Shown here: positions 27,564-35,326 of the stretch, piece by piece
Position numbering within the stretch: the first letter of the stretch is position 1
Layout: every line of letters begins with the position of its first letter
Assembly: GCF_002863225.1 (NCBI RefSeq)
Contig: NZ_PKEK01000039.1
Location: 248,001 to 312,000 of the forward strand
DNA from: Mycobacterium sp.
GTDB lineage: Bacteria; Actinomycetota; Actinomycetes; Mycobacteriales; Mycobacteriaceae
DNA: 64,000 bases
Direction: 5' to 3'
Notes under the pieces: generated by a model
Databases searched by the model: none
Told to the model about the DNA's origin: nothing
What the model saw: the letters and a program-made list of their open reading frames with translations, nothing else
Position numbers and translations under genes: made by a program

Positions 27564-28299
27564 ATGAAGACACCACCGATCGTGTCGGCGCAGGAGTGGG
27601 CGGCGGCCCACCAGGAGTTGCTGGTCGAAGAGAAGAAGGTGATGCGTGCCTATGACGCGCTGGCGGCGCGACGACGACGGATGCCGTGGCTGCCGGTCGA
27701 CAAGCACTACGAGTTCGAGGGCCCTGACGGCAGGGTCGATTTGCCGGGCCTGTTCCAGGGCCGGCGTCAGCTCCTGGTCTATCGCGCCTTCGTCGGCCCC
27801 GACATCGACGGCTGGCCGGATCACGGCTGTCGGGGCTGCTCGATGGTCGCCGACCATATCGGCAATCTGGCGCACCTCAACGCCCGTGACGCGACGCTGG
27901 TGTTCGTCTCACGGTGCCCCGCAGGCCGGCATCGACCGGTTGAAGGAGCGGATGGGGTGGCGGATGCCGTGGTACTCGATCACCGACGACTTCGACAAGG
28001 ACTTCGGTGTGCACGAGTGGCACGGCACCAACGTGTTCATCCACGACGACGACCGGGTGTACCGGACCTACTTCGTCAACAATCGTGGCGACGAGGTGCT
28101 GGGAAACACCTGGAGCCTGCTGGACATGACCCCGCTGGGCCGTCAGGAGAACTGGGAAGACTCACCCCAGGGTTACCCGCAGGGCCCGCCTTACGAGTGG
28201 TGGGACTGGCACGACACCTACGGCGAGCACGAGCCGTCGCGGTGGTTCGGTGAGCCCGATCCCAACGATCCGAACGACCAGCGCCCACCGCGCTCCTGA
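27564..28299 (+). pseudogene. DUF899 family (thioredoxin-like) protein, frameshifted
   Basis: The first frame encodes about 117 good residues (MKTPPIVSAQEW through ATLVFVS), including the family motif WPDHGCRGCSMVADH. The sequence then continues in the +1 frame as APQAGIDRLKERMGW... to a proper end at 28299. A single extra base near 27911-27916 explains the shift. Repaired, the protein would be about 244 residues, normal for DUF899. These proteins have a thioredoxin fold of uncertain function. Decay and sequencing error are both possible. Confidence 0.85.
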
Positions 28300-28347
28300 C
28301 CGTCGGCAGTAAGTTCTCCCGGAAAGGTAAACCGGAAGGGAGACGGC

Positions 28348-29007
28348 ATGCCGGGAGCGACCAGCGACGTATGGGAGGCGATGTCGACCGCGCGGACGAT
28401 CCGCCGGTTCACCGAACAACCGGTCGACGACGCGACGTTGCAGCGGTGCCTGCAGGCGGCGATTTGGGCGCCCTCCGGGGCCAACGCGCAGGCGTGGCGT
28501 TTCGTGGTGCTGCGCTCACCCGAGCAGCGGGCGGTGGTGGCCGAAGCAGCGTCACGCGCTCTGCAGGTCATCGAGCCCGTCTACGGCATGAGCCGGCCGG
28601 CCGACGACGACGACAGCCGTCGGGCCCGTACCAACCGCGCGACCTACGAGTTGCACGACCGGGCCGGGGAATTCACGTCGATTCTGTTCGCGCAGAAGCA
28701 CTTTCCGACCGCATCGGAACTGCTGCTGGGCGGTTCGATATTTCCGGCGATGCAGAACTTCTTGCTGGCCGCCCGGGCCCAGGGCCTCGGTGCATGCCTG
28801 ACCAGCTGGGGTTCCTAAGGCGGTGAGCAGCTGCTACGTGACGCCGTCGGGGTGCCGGATGACTGGATGGTGGCCGGGCACATCGTGATTGGCTGGCCCA
28901 AGGGCAACCACGGCCCGGTGCGTCGCCGACCTCTGAGTGAAGTCGTCGATTACGACCACTGGGACGACCGCCCGGTTGAGCGGTTGGTGAACCGACCGAA
29001 CCCGTGA
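28348..29007 (+). pseudogene. Nitroreductase family protein with an in-frame stop codon
   Basis: The frame starts MPGATSDVWEAMSTARTIRRF, a classic FMN-nitroreductase start with RTIRRF binding the FMN phosphate, and continues through GACLTSWGS at residue 156. A TAA at 28816-28818 interrupts it. The same frame then resumes with GGEQLLRDAVGVPDDWMVAGHIV and ends at a TGA at 29005-29007. Homologues usually have Tyr or a similar residue at this place, so one base change (for example TAC to TAA) explains the break. The truncated product would lack the C-terminal dimer and FMN-contact segment. Confidence 0.85.
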
Positions 29008-29011
29008 TCCG

Positions 29012-29797
29012 TCACCACGGTGCCTCCGCCCAGCCCAGGAAGTTGGCGCCCGGCGTCGGATCGTAGGTGTTCATCACCTGGACGTTGTGGCCGGCACCGG
29101 CCAGTCCAGGGTAGGACGCCAGGATGCCACCGGAGACGAATGTGCCGTCCCCCTGGGCGATGTCGACGTGACCCGCGCCGCCGTCTGCCGAATTCTCCGA
29201 AAACACCAGGGCTCCGCGCGGGAAGTTGTCGTCCATGTGGATGCGACCCTGGGAGAAGAGTTTGTTGCGGAACTCCTTGGCCGTGTTGACGCCCAGGCCC
29301 GGCACTCCGTAGGACCAGGCGACGAATTTCCCGCAGCCCTGCGGCCCGAACATGTCGGTGCCGACCGCCGAGTTCGCTTTGGCAAGTGCGGCATTCGCTT
29401 TCGAGATGGCACTCGGCGGGGACAGCGGATTACATTCGGGACCAAGCGGTTCCAGCGTGTGTGCTTCGATGTCGACATCGGCGACGTAGTGACCGTCAGA
29501 CGTCCGATACCAGAGGTCGTCCCAGCCGCCCGGGATGCGAGAGCTGAAAAAGCCCCTCACCCGCTGACCCTTGGCGTGGCATACCAGTGTGAGTAGTTCG
29601 CCCACATCGTAAAAGCCATCCTGCGAGCTCAAGTCAGGACCGTTGGTGCGGTGCGTCCTGGCCCTGACGGCAACCGTCGTCTCGGCGCTCGCCGGAGCAG
29701 TGAGGCTGCCGACGAGTCCCGGCGCGATCACGACCAGGGCTGCCACCGCAAGTGAGCGCCGGCAGCGGCGTCGGTCGGTCGTCGATGCACGGCACAC
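29012..29797 (-). CDS. Secreted NlpC/P60- or CHAP-like cysteine peptidase
   Basis: 261 residues from a GTG with GGGAGGG before it. A twin-Arg-like basic start and a hydrophobic stretch (LAVAALVVIAPGLVG) form a signal peptide ending near ASA. Residues about 45-115 look like an SH3-type wall-binding domain (VGELLTLVCHAKGQRV). The C-terminal half carries QGCGKFVAWSYG with the likely catalytic Cys, and GAGHVDIAQGDG with the catalytic His, as in NlpC/P60 and CHAP peptidases. A role in cutting peptidoglycan cross-links is probable. It lies immediately past the convergent, broken nitroreductase gene. Confidence 0.75.
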   Translation of the reverse strand: MCRASTTDRRRCRRSLAVAALVVIAPGLVGSLTAPASAETTVAVRARTHRTNGPDLSSQDGFYDVGELLTLVCHAKGQRVRGFFSSRIPGGWDDLWYRTSDGHYVADVDIEAHTLEPLGPECNPLSPPSAISKANAALAKANSAVGTDMFGPQGCGKFVAWSYGVPGLGVNTAKEFRNKLFSQGRIHMDDNFPRGALVFSENSADGGAGHVDIAQGDGTFVSGGILASYPGLAGAGHNVQVMNTYDPTPGANFLGWAEAPW

Positions 29798-29881
29798 ATG
29801 CCCTCCCGTCAGTCCGCTGACAACTTACCTGGAGTGGTTTGCGCCACAAGCGATTTGCCGGCGCCACGCCGACGGAATTCG

Positions 29882-30511
29882 TCAGCTCTTGACGCCGGCG
29901 GTGAACAGGTCGGAGATCGGCCGGGTCCACAGCGGGCGGCGCACCCGGTGCTGTTCGGCCACAGTGAATCCGGCGTTCTCGAACAGCCGACGCATCTCCG
30001 GCGGTGTCGGGTTGTGCTGCGGTGTCCAGTTGGTGCCCGGGAACAGCGGCCGCCGAGCACTCATCGTCGACACGGCCACCAGCCCGCCCGGTGCCAGCAC
30101 GCGGTGGAACTCACGCAAAGCGGCCGGCTGGTCGAAGAAGTGAAACGCCGACGTCGTCACCACGGCGTCTAGTGCCTCGTCGTCGAACGGCAGTTGCTCG
30201 GCCGGGCCGCGCCGCCAGTCGACGTCACGCGACCGAGCGTGGGCCTGCTTGAGCATCCCCTCCGACATGTCCACCCCGTAGACCGCAGTGGGATGCAGAT
30301 CGCGCTGAATGCGGTCGGCCAAGATGCCTGTGCCACAAGCGACATCGGCCACCCGCACCGACTGGTGGTTGCGCAATTGCGCGACCACCTCGTCGTGCGC
30401 GGGGCGGTAGACCCACTGCTGCAGGAACGGCAGGTTGTAGGCCGGGGCGGCCACACCCCAGAACCGCGTGACCGCCTCGTTGAACCTGCGTCGTTGCGGA
30501 GCCTGCGTCAC
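29882..30511 (-). CDS. Class I SAM-dependent methyltransferase
   Basis: 209 residues from a GTG at 30511 that overlaps the stop of the upstream methyltransferase (GTGA). The longer open frame upstream runs through that gene in another frame and is not real. SAM motifs are [12 protein letters not shown] (motif I), [24 protein letters not shown] and HRVLAPGG. The arrangement is that of UbiE/Methyltransf_11 enzymes, with an N-terminal RFWG...YNLPFLQQ helix. Tight coupling to a second methyltransferase is notable. Substrate unknown. Confidence 0.85.
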   Translation of the reverse strand: MTQAPQRRRFNEAVTRFWGVAAPAYNLPFLQQWVYRPAHDEVVAQLRNHQSVRVADVACGTGILADRIQRDLHPTAVYGVDMSEGMLKQAHARSRDVDWRRGPAEQLPFDDEALDAVVTTSAFHFFDQPAALREFHRVLAPGGLVAVSTMSARRPLFPGTNWTPQHNPTPPEMRRLFENAGFTVAEQHRVRRPLWTRPISDLFTAGVKS

Positions 30512-31434
30512 TTGGTTGAGGTGTAGTAGACGGTGTCGCCCACCGATACCGAGTCGCTGGACTCCGGAACGGGCGGCAGCCCGTGCTCGGCCAGCAGCTG
30601 ACTCATCGGCCGGCCGGACGACTGCCAACCCAACCCGTCGAGGTATTCGGCGACGTCGTTGCGGTCGCCTTGGTATCCGAGCTCGTCGAAGTCGAGGTCG
30701 AAACCGTTGGCGCGCCATTTGTCGGTGGCCGCACGCATCATCTCGCGGACCTTCTCGCGGTCGATGTCGTTGACGTCCGGGATGGCCTCGGTGGCCAGCC
30801 GGCTGCCGTCAGCGCTGAGCGCGGAGATGTTGTCCAGCAAGCGATCCTGCGCTTCCGGCGGCAGGTAGCCGAGCAAACCTTCGGCAATCCATGCCGTGGG
30901 TCGACTGCGGTCGAATCCAGCCGCGGTCAAGGCCGCCGGCCAGTCGTTGCGCAAATCGACGGCGACCGTGCGGCGCTCGGTCGTCGGGCTTGCGCCCAGC
31001 GAGGACAGCGTCTGGGTCTTGAACGCGATCACCTCGGGCTGGTCGACCTCGAAGACGGTCATGTCGCCTGGCCACTCCAGCCGGTAGGCGCGAGCGTCGA
31101 GGCCGGAGGCCAGGATCACCGCCTGCCGGATGCCGGCCTTCGTCGCGTCCTGGAAGAACGCGTCGAAGAAGCGTGTCCGAACGGCCATCGCGTCGGGCAT
31201 CTGCTGGAGTTTCCAGGTGGAGTCGTCGCTGTCGACCTGAGTGATGTCGAGGTCGCCGGCCGCCCATCGAGTGAGGAAGTCGACGCCGACGGCCCGCACG
31301 AGCGGCTCGGCATACTGGTCGTTGATCAAGGGGTTGTCGGCCTTGGTGGCGACGGCCCGGGCTGCGGCGACCATTGTCGCGGTGGCTCCTACGCTCGTGG
31401 CGAGGTCCCAGGTGTCGTTGTCGGTGCGCGGCAT
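30508..31434 (-). CDS. Putative S-adenosyl-L-methionine-dependent methyltransferase (TIGR00027/LCMT-like)
   Basis: 308 residues. The start [27 protein letters not shown] and the [18 protein letters not shown] loop are hallmarks of the large mycobacterial family of leucine carboxymethyltransferase-like enzymes, which is expanded in this genus. [11 protein letters not shown] gives the acidic ribose contact, and [12 protein letters not shown] is the conserved active-site segment. It leads a two-gene unit with the next methyltransferase. Physiological substrates of this family are unknown. Confidence 0.92.
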   Translation of the reverse strand: MPRTDNDTWDLATSVGATATMVAAARAVATKADNPLINDQYAEPLVRAVGVDFLTRWAAGDLDITQVDSDDSTWKLQQMPDAMAVRTRFFDAFFQDATKAGIRQAVILASGLDARAYRLEWPGDMTVFEVDQPEVIAFKTQTLSSLGASPTTERRTVAVDLRNDWPAALTAAGFDRSRPTAWIAEGLLGYLPPEAQDRLLDNISALSADGSRLATEAIPDVNDIDREKVREMMRAATDKWRANGFDLDFDELGYQGDRNDVAEYLDGLGWQSSGRPMSQLLAEHGLPPVPESSDSVSVGDTVYYTSTK

Positions 31435-31496
31435 TGCCTGCTCCTTGGGTAGTCGGGACGTTATTTAGTTAGCTTAACAAGTAATTAGCTGATCTA

Positions 31497-32336
31497 TCAA
31501 GTTCGGCCACCGATTGCGGCTGTGACCTGGGCGACCCGGCGGCCGACGTCGTCGATCCGCCGCCGCGACAGAGTCTGCAGCGGGTGGACCGCAACGATCA
31601 TCGGCACCCGGCCACGGTGATCGAAGACCGGCGCGGCGATCGTCGCGACCGGCCGCTCATGACGCGCGGAGTCGTCGTCGGACAGGAAGCCGATCGTGGT
31701 GAATTCCGTCAGCAATTGATCGGTGATCTCCCGGACGTGATCGGGCAGCCCGTCGCTGGGCAGAGTTCCCATGACCCGGGCGGCCTGGGTCAACGCCGGC
31801 GTAGTGCAATCCACGTCGAACCCACGCTGCCGGGTGCGGGCCAGGACCTCCTCGAGTCGACCGGCGACTACCGGGTTGGTGGTTGCGCTGCGCTCGATCC
31901 AGGCCCGCTGTTCCTCTGCGGTGTCCCACGCGGCGAACGCGACTCCGAACGGCGGGGCGTATCGGATCTGCTCACCGGGTGCGCCGATGGACCGCTGACC
32001 GGCGTCCTCGAACGAGGTGATCACCAACGAATCGGCAACTCGTTCGACAACTGAACTGGCGTAACCGAATTCGTCGGCGAGAGTGAGTGCCGCCGTTCGG
32101 GCGGCATGCGCCGTCGGCCGGGCGGTCTCGACCCGCGCCGCCACCACTGCCAGCGCCGGACCCAGCGAGTAGGTCTTGTCGACCGGATCGCGACTGACCC
32201 AACCGCGATCGCACAGCGTGGCCAGGATTGCGTGGGCGGTCGCCTGGGTCAGTCCGAGTTCGCGCACCACATCGGAGAACCGCAGCCGGGCCTCGGTTGA
32301 GCCGGCGAGCAATTCGACGACGTCGAGTACGCGCAC
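31497..32336 (-). CDS. IclR family transcriptional regulator
   Basis: 279 residues from a GTG (MRVLDVVELLAGS). No ATG/GTG/TTG lies further upstream in frame before the palindrome. The N-terminal winged helix includes LRFSDVVRELGLTQATAHAIL as helix-turn-helix. The C-terminal GAF-like effector domain contains the typical SSVVERVADSLVI strand and GFDVD loop. It is divergent from the alcohol dehydrogenase operon, and the 118-base gap holds a strong inverted repeat. It most likely controls that operon in response to its substrate. Confidence 0.88.
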   Translation of the reverse strand: MRVLDVVELLAGSTEARLRFSDVVRELGLTQATAHAILATLCDRGWVSRDPVDKTYSLGPALAVVAARVETARPTAHAARTAALTLADEFGYASSVVERVADSLVITSFEDAGQRSIGAPGEQIRYAPPFGVAFAAWDTAEEQRAWIERSATTNPVVAGRLEEVLARTRQRGFDVDCTTPALTQAARVMGTLPSDGLPDHVREITDQLLTEFTTIGFLSDDDSARHERPVATIAAPVFDHRGRVPMIVAVHPLQTLSRRRIDDVGRRVAQVTAAIGGRT

Positions 32337-32398
32337 CGTCGGGGGAGACGAGGGGATGTCTTGACTTCCTTCCGTGGAGGTTCCTACGCTGAGCCTCT

Positions 32399-32426
32399 GA
32401 TTATCGAGATGCTATCTCGAATAATC
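32399..32426. promoter_or_regulatory. IclR/alcohol dehydrogenase divergent operator (TCGAGAT-GCT-ATCTCGA)
   Basis: A perfect 7-base inverted repeat with a 3-base spacer (32404-32420). It extends on both sides to GATTAT-CGAGAT against GATTATTCGAGAT on the other strand, with a one-base bulge. It lies 63 bases upstream of the IclR start and 29 bases before the dehydrogenase start. Control by the adjacent IclR is inferred. Confidence 0.75.
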
Positions 32427-32454
32427 GAAATGCATCAAGCAGAGGAGTGTGCGG

Positions 32455-33507
32455 ATGCGTGCGGTGGTGTTGCGCGACGGTCGCCTCGACGTGCGAGAAA
32501 TTGACGACCCGGTGCCCGGTTCCGGCGAGCTGCTGTTGCGGACACTGAGCACCGCGATCTGCGCGTCGGACGTGCATTTCATGGACCACCCGGAGATGGG
32601 GATCGACGATCCGACGGGACGCTCGCTGTACGACGCGGAGCGCGACATCGTCCTCGGCCACGAGTTCGTCGGTGAGGTCGTCGGGCACGGGCCGGACTGC
32701 ACGAAACAATTTCCGGTCGGCACCCGGGTCACGTCGTTGCCGATCCGGGTGGTCAACGGCGGCGCGGACGGCGTGCGGATCATCGGCCAGCACCCGGAGG
32801 CGCAGGGTAGCTTCGGCGAATTGCTGGTCGTCGCAGAGGCATTGGCCAAACCGGTCGACGGCGACGTATCCAGCGACGCCGCGGCCCTGACCGATGCGTT
32901 CGCGGTCGGTGAGTTCTATGTGCGCTCGGCGCGGATGGAGCCCGGCGAGATACCGGTTGTCATCGGCGCCGGCGCGATCGGGCTGTCCGCGGTTGCCGCG
33001 CTGGCCGGCCGCGGTGTCGAGCCGATCATCGTGTCGGACTACAACTCTGAGCGTCGAACGATGGCGTGCGACAGCTTCGGCGCGCATGTCGCGGTGGATC
33101 CCGCCGAACGCTCCCCGTTCGACGTGTGGCGTGAGCTGCGGGTCGAGCGTGGACTGTGGGGCCCGATGGTCGTGTTCGAATGCGTCGGAGCTGCGGGCCT
33201 GATCCAGAAAGTCGTCGACTCCGTCGACATGGGGACCCGGATCTATTGCGCCGGAGGCTGGTACACCGGTGACACGCTGAACATCACCGACGCCACCCGT
33301 CAAGGCGTCACCATCCAATTCGGTGGCGGGCCGCACCCCCAGGACTGGTACGGCACGCTCGATGCGATCGCCGCCGGTCGCCTGGACCCGCTGCCCAGCG
33401 TCGGCGCGACCGTCGGCCTCGACGAGGTGCCCGACGCACTCGACTCGGCCCGAAAGTCAACCGGCCCAGCACGAATCATCGTCCATCCGAACGGAGACGT
33501 GGAGTGA
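32455..33507 (+). CDS. Zinc-binding alcohol dehydrogenase (MDR family)
   Basis: 350 residues from the ATG at 32455, which has AGAGGAG seven bases before it; a GTG six bases upstream is less likely. It has the catalytic Cys in TAICASDVHF, GHEFVGEV with the zinc-ligand His/Glu, and the Rossmann segment VVIGAGAIGLSAV (about 169-181). The usual four-Cys structural zinc lobe is not visible. The reaction is alcohol to aldehyde/ketone with NAD(P). It is the first gene of a four-gene unit (dehydrogenase, SnoaL-like, SDR, SnoaL-like) with overlapping ends, downstream of the IclR operator. Confidence 0.88.
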   Translation: MRAVVLRDGRLDVREIDDPVPGSGELLLRTLSTAICASDVHFMDHPEMGIDDPTGRSLYDAERDIVLGHEFVGEVVGHGPDCTKQFPVGTRVTSLPIRVVNGGADGVRIIGQHPEAQGSFGELLVVAEALAKPVDGDVSSDAAALTDAFAVGEFYVRSARMEPGEIPVVIGAGAIGLSAVAALAGRGVEPIIVSDYNSERRTMACDSFGAHVAVDPAERSPFDVWRELRVERGLWGPMVVFECVGAAGLIQKVVDSVDMGTRIYCAGGWYTGDTLNITDATRQGVTIQFGGGPHPQDWYGTLDAIAAGRLDPLPSVGATVGLDEVPDALDSARKSTGPARIIVHPNGDVE

Positions 33508-33920
33508 GTGAACGCGAAGACCGTCAAGACATTGCCGACGTCCTGCTGCGCTACGCGACAGGCATCGACCGCAAGGACTGGCCGCTGTTCCGCACGGTGT
33601 TCACCGACGACTGCGAACTGAACTACGGCGAAGTCGGTTCGTGGCACGGCGTCGACGCGATCACCGAATTCATGCAGCAGGCACATGAATTCGCCAGCCA
33701 CACCATGCATCGATTGACCAACCAGGTGATCACCGTCGACGGTGATGCGGCCGAGTCGCGAACCTACGTCGACGCGCTGATCCTGGTCGGCGACGGCAAC
33801 GCCGGGGTCAACGCCGCCGGGTTCTACGACGACGAGCTGGTACGCACCGACGACGGGTGGCGGGTGGCCCGTCGCCGATTCGTCCAGGTGCGGATCGCGC
33901 CGGTGGGCCAGCCGTCATGA
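33504..33920 (+). CDS. SnoaL-like/NTF2 domain protein
   Basis: 138 residues, GTG overlapping the dehydrogenase stop. The start DIADVLLRYATGIDRKDWPLFRTVF, followed by TDDCELNYGEVG, is the standard SnoaL_4 opening seen in dehydratase-like proteins (scytalone dehydratase/ketosteroid-isomerase superfamily). The final FVQVRIAP strand completes the cone. It is followed by an SDR whose ATG overlaps its stop. In this operon it could act as an isomerase or dehydratase on the alcohol dehydrogenase product. No catalytic Asp/His pair can be assigned with certainty. Confidence 0.82.
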   Translation: MSEREDRQDIADVLLRYATGIDRKDWPLFRTVFTDDCELNYGEVGSWHGVDAITEFMQQAHEFASHTMHRLTNQVITVDGDAAESRTYVDALILVGDGNAGVNAAGFYDDELVRTDDGWRVARRRFVQVRIAPVGQPS

Positions 33921-34735
33921 CCTTCGCAGCCAAGTACGGTCCGTGGGCGCTGGTGGCCGGGGCATCCGACGGGGTGGGCGCCGCATTCGCCGAAGGGCTC
34001 GCCCAGCGCGGCGTCAACGTCGTCCTGCTGGCCCGGCGGCAGGCCGTGCTCGACGAGGTGGCGGCCGGAATCGCCGAGCGTACCGGTGTCGAAACCCGGA
34101 CGCTGGCAGTGGATCTCGCGAGTCCCGACGCCTCGGCGCAGGTGGCCGCCGCGACCGCCGACCTGGAGGTCGGATTCCTGGTTTACTGCGCCGGGGCCGA
34201 CCCGAACTTCGAACCGTTCCTTGCCAACTCGATCGCAACCGCGGAGGCGATGGTGCAGCGCAATTGCGTCGTGCCGATGCAACTGTGCCACCACTTCGCT
34301 CCGGCGATGGTGCAGCGGGGCAGCGGTGGGATCGTGGTGTTCGGCTCCGGCGCCGGCCTCGCCGGTGGCCCGAACATGGCGGCTTACGGCGCCACCAAGG
34401 CGTTCGACATGGTGTTCACCGAAGCGCTGTGGAGCGAGCTACACGACAACGGCGTCGATGTGCTCGGACTCATTCTCGGAAAGACCAACACGCCGGCACT
34501 GCGCCGCCTCGAACACAGTCGTGGGCAGCTGGAATCCGAAGACGCCGCGCCGACGGACGCCGACAGCGTCGAGCGGGTCATTGCCGAAGCGTTCGAAAAC
34601 CTCGGCAACGGGCCGACTTTGATGGTTGGTGAAATGATGCGCAATGTCGCCCCGGTGCTGGCATCGCTGACTCGCAACGAGGCCGTCAACCTGATCACTC
34701 AAGCCCAAGCCGTCGCCATGGGCACCGGCAGCTAG
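33917..34735 (+). CDS. SDR family NAD(P)-dependent oxidoreductase
   Basis: 272 residues, ATG overlapping the preceding stop (ATGA). AGASDGVG (about 15-22) is the cofactor motif. The NNAG motif is CAGA here (VYCAGADP), the catalytic Ser is in FGSGAGL, and YGATK is the active-site Tyr/Lys. The C-terminal segment LILGKTNTPALRR and a final helical tail resemble 17-beta-hydroxysteroid/3-ketoacyl-CoA-reductase-like SDRs. Third gene of the IclR-linked operon. Confidence 0.88.
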   Translation: MTFAAKYGPWALVAGASDGVGAAFAEGLAQRGVNVVLLARRQAVLDEVAAGIAERTGVETRTLAVDLASPDASAQVAAATADLEVGFLVYCAGADPNFEPFLANSIATAEAMVQRNCVVPMQLCHHFAPAMVQRGSGGIVVFGSGAGLAGGPNMAAYGATKAFDMVFTEALWSELHDNGVDVLGLILGKTNTPALRRLEHSRGQLESEDAAPTDADSVERVIAEAFENLGNGPTLMVGEMMRNVAPVLASLTRNEAVNLITQAQAVAMGTGS

Positions 34736-34748
34736 GAAGGGGCCGAAG

Positions 34749-35246
34749 ATGGATGCCGCCGAGGAACTGCGGGAGATCGAAGCGATCAAACAACTCAAGG
34801 CCCGCTACTGCCGGTTCTTGGACGCCAAGGATTGGTCGGCGTGGCGCACCATTTTCACCGACGACTTCATCAGCGACACATCGGAGTCGGGCGGCCAGAC
34901 AGTGGTCGGGGCCGACGAATTCGTGACCTACATCCGCAAGACGCTCGGGAAGCCGTCGCAACCCACGGTGCATCAGGTGCACGCCCCGGAGATCGAACTG
35001 GTGTCGGAAACCACTGCTCGCGGGGTGTGGGCTCTCGAGGATGTGGTGCGCCTGGCGCCCGGCCTGAATCTGAATGGATATGGTCACTACCACGAGACTT
35101 ACGAAAAGGTCGACGGGCAGTGGCGGATCAAGACATCGAAGCTCACGCGACTGCGTGAGGACATCTTCAATCCCGTTTTCTCGGTGCGGGTTTCGCACCG
35201 GATGAGAAAAGCCGGAGCTGCCGCGGCGCGACGGTTCATGTCGTGA
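34749..35246 (+). CDS. SnoaL-like/NTF2 domain protein
   Basis: 165 residues, ATG after GGAAGGGGCC. The opening EAIKQLKARYCRFLDAKDWSAW and IFTDDF show the same NTF2-like fold as the gene at 33504. YGHYHETYEKVDGQWRIKTSKLTRLR gives the last strands with candidate catalytic His residues. It ends the operon, and the transcript meets a hairpin at 35274-35309. Two different NTF2-like proteins in one operon suggest two separate isomerase/dehydratase-type steps or a heteromer. Function not assignable. Confidence 0.82.
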   Translation: MDAAEELREIEAIKQLKARYCRFLDAKDWSAWRTIFTDDFISDTSESGGQTVVGADEFVTYIRKTLGKPSQPTVHQVHAPEIELVSETTARGVWALEDVVRLAPGLNLNGYGHYHETYEKVDGQWRIKTSKLTRLREDIFNPVFSVRVSHRMRKAGAAAARRFMS

Positions 35247-35273
35247 GCAGGGCGTCCATCCCCACCTGAACGC

Positions 35274-35309
35274 CGAACGTCCCAGGCCGGTGAAGACCTG
35301 GGACGTTCG
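35274..35309. terminator. Bidirectional hairpin terminator
   Basis: A perfect 13-base inverted repeat (CGAACGTCCCAGG / CCTGGGACGTTCG) with a 10-base loop sits between the convergent NTF2-like and three-repeat genes. There is no long T-run, as is common for mycobacterial terminators. Position and stability make it a good shared terminator. Confidence 0.75.
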
Positions 35310-35326
35310 GGTGGTGCTGGTCGGTT

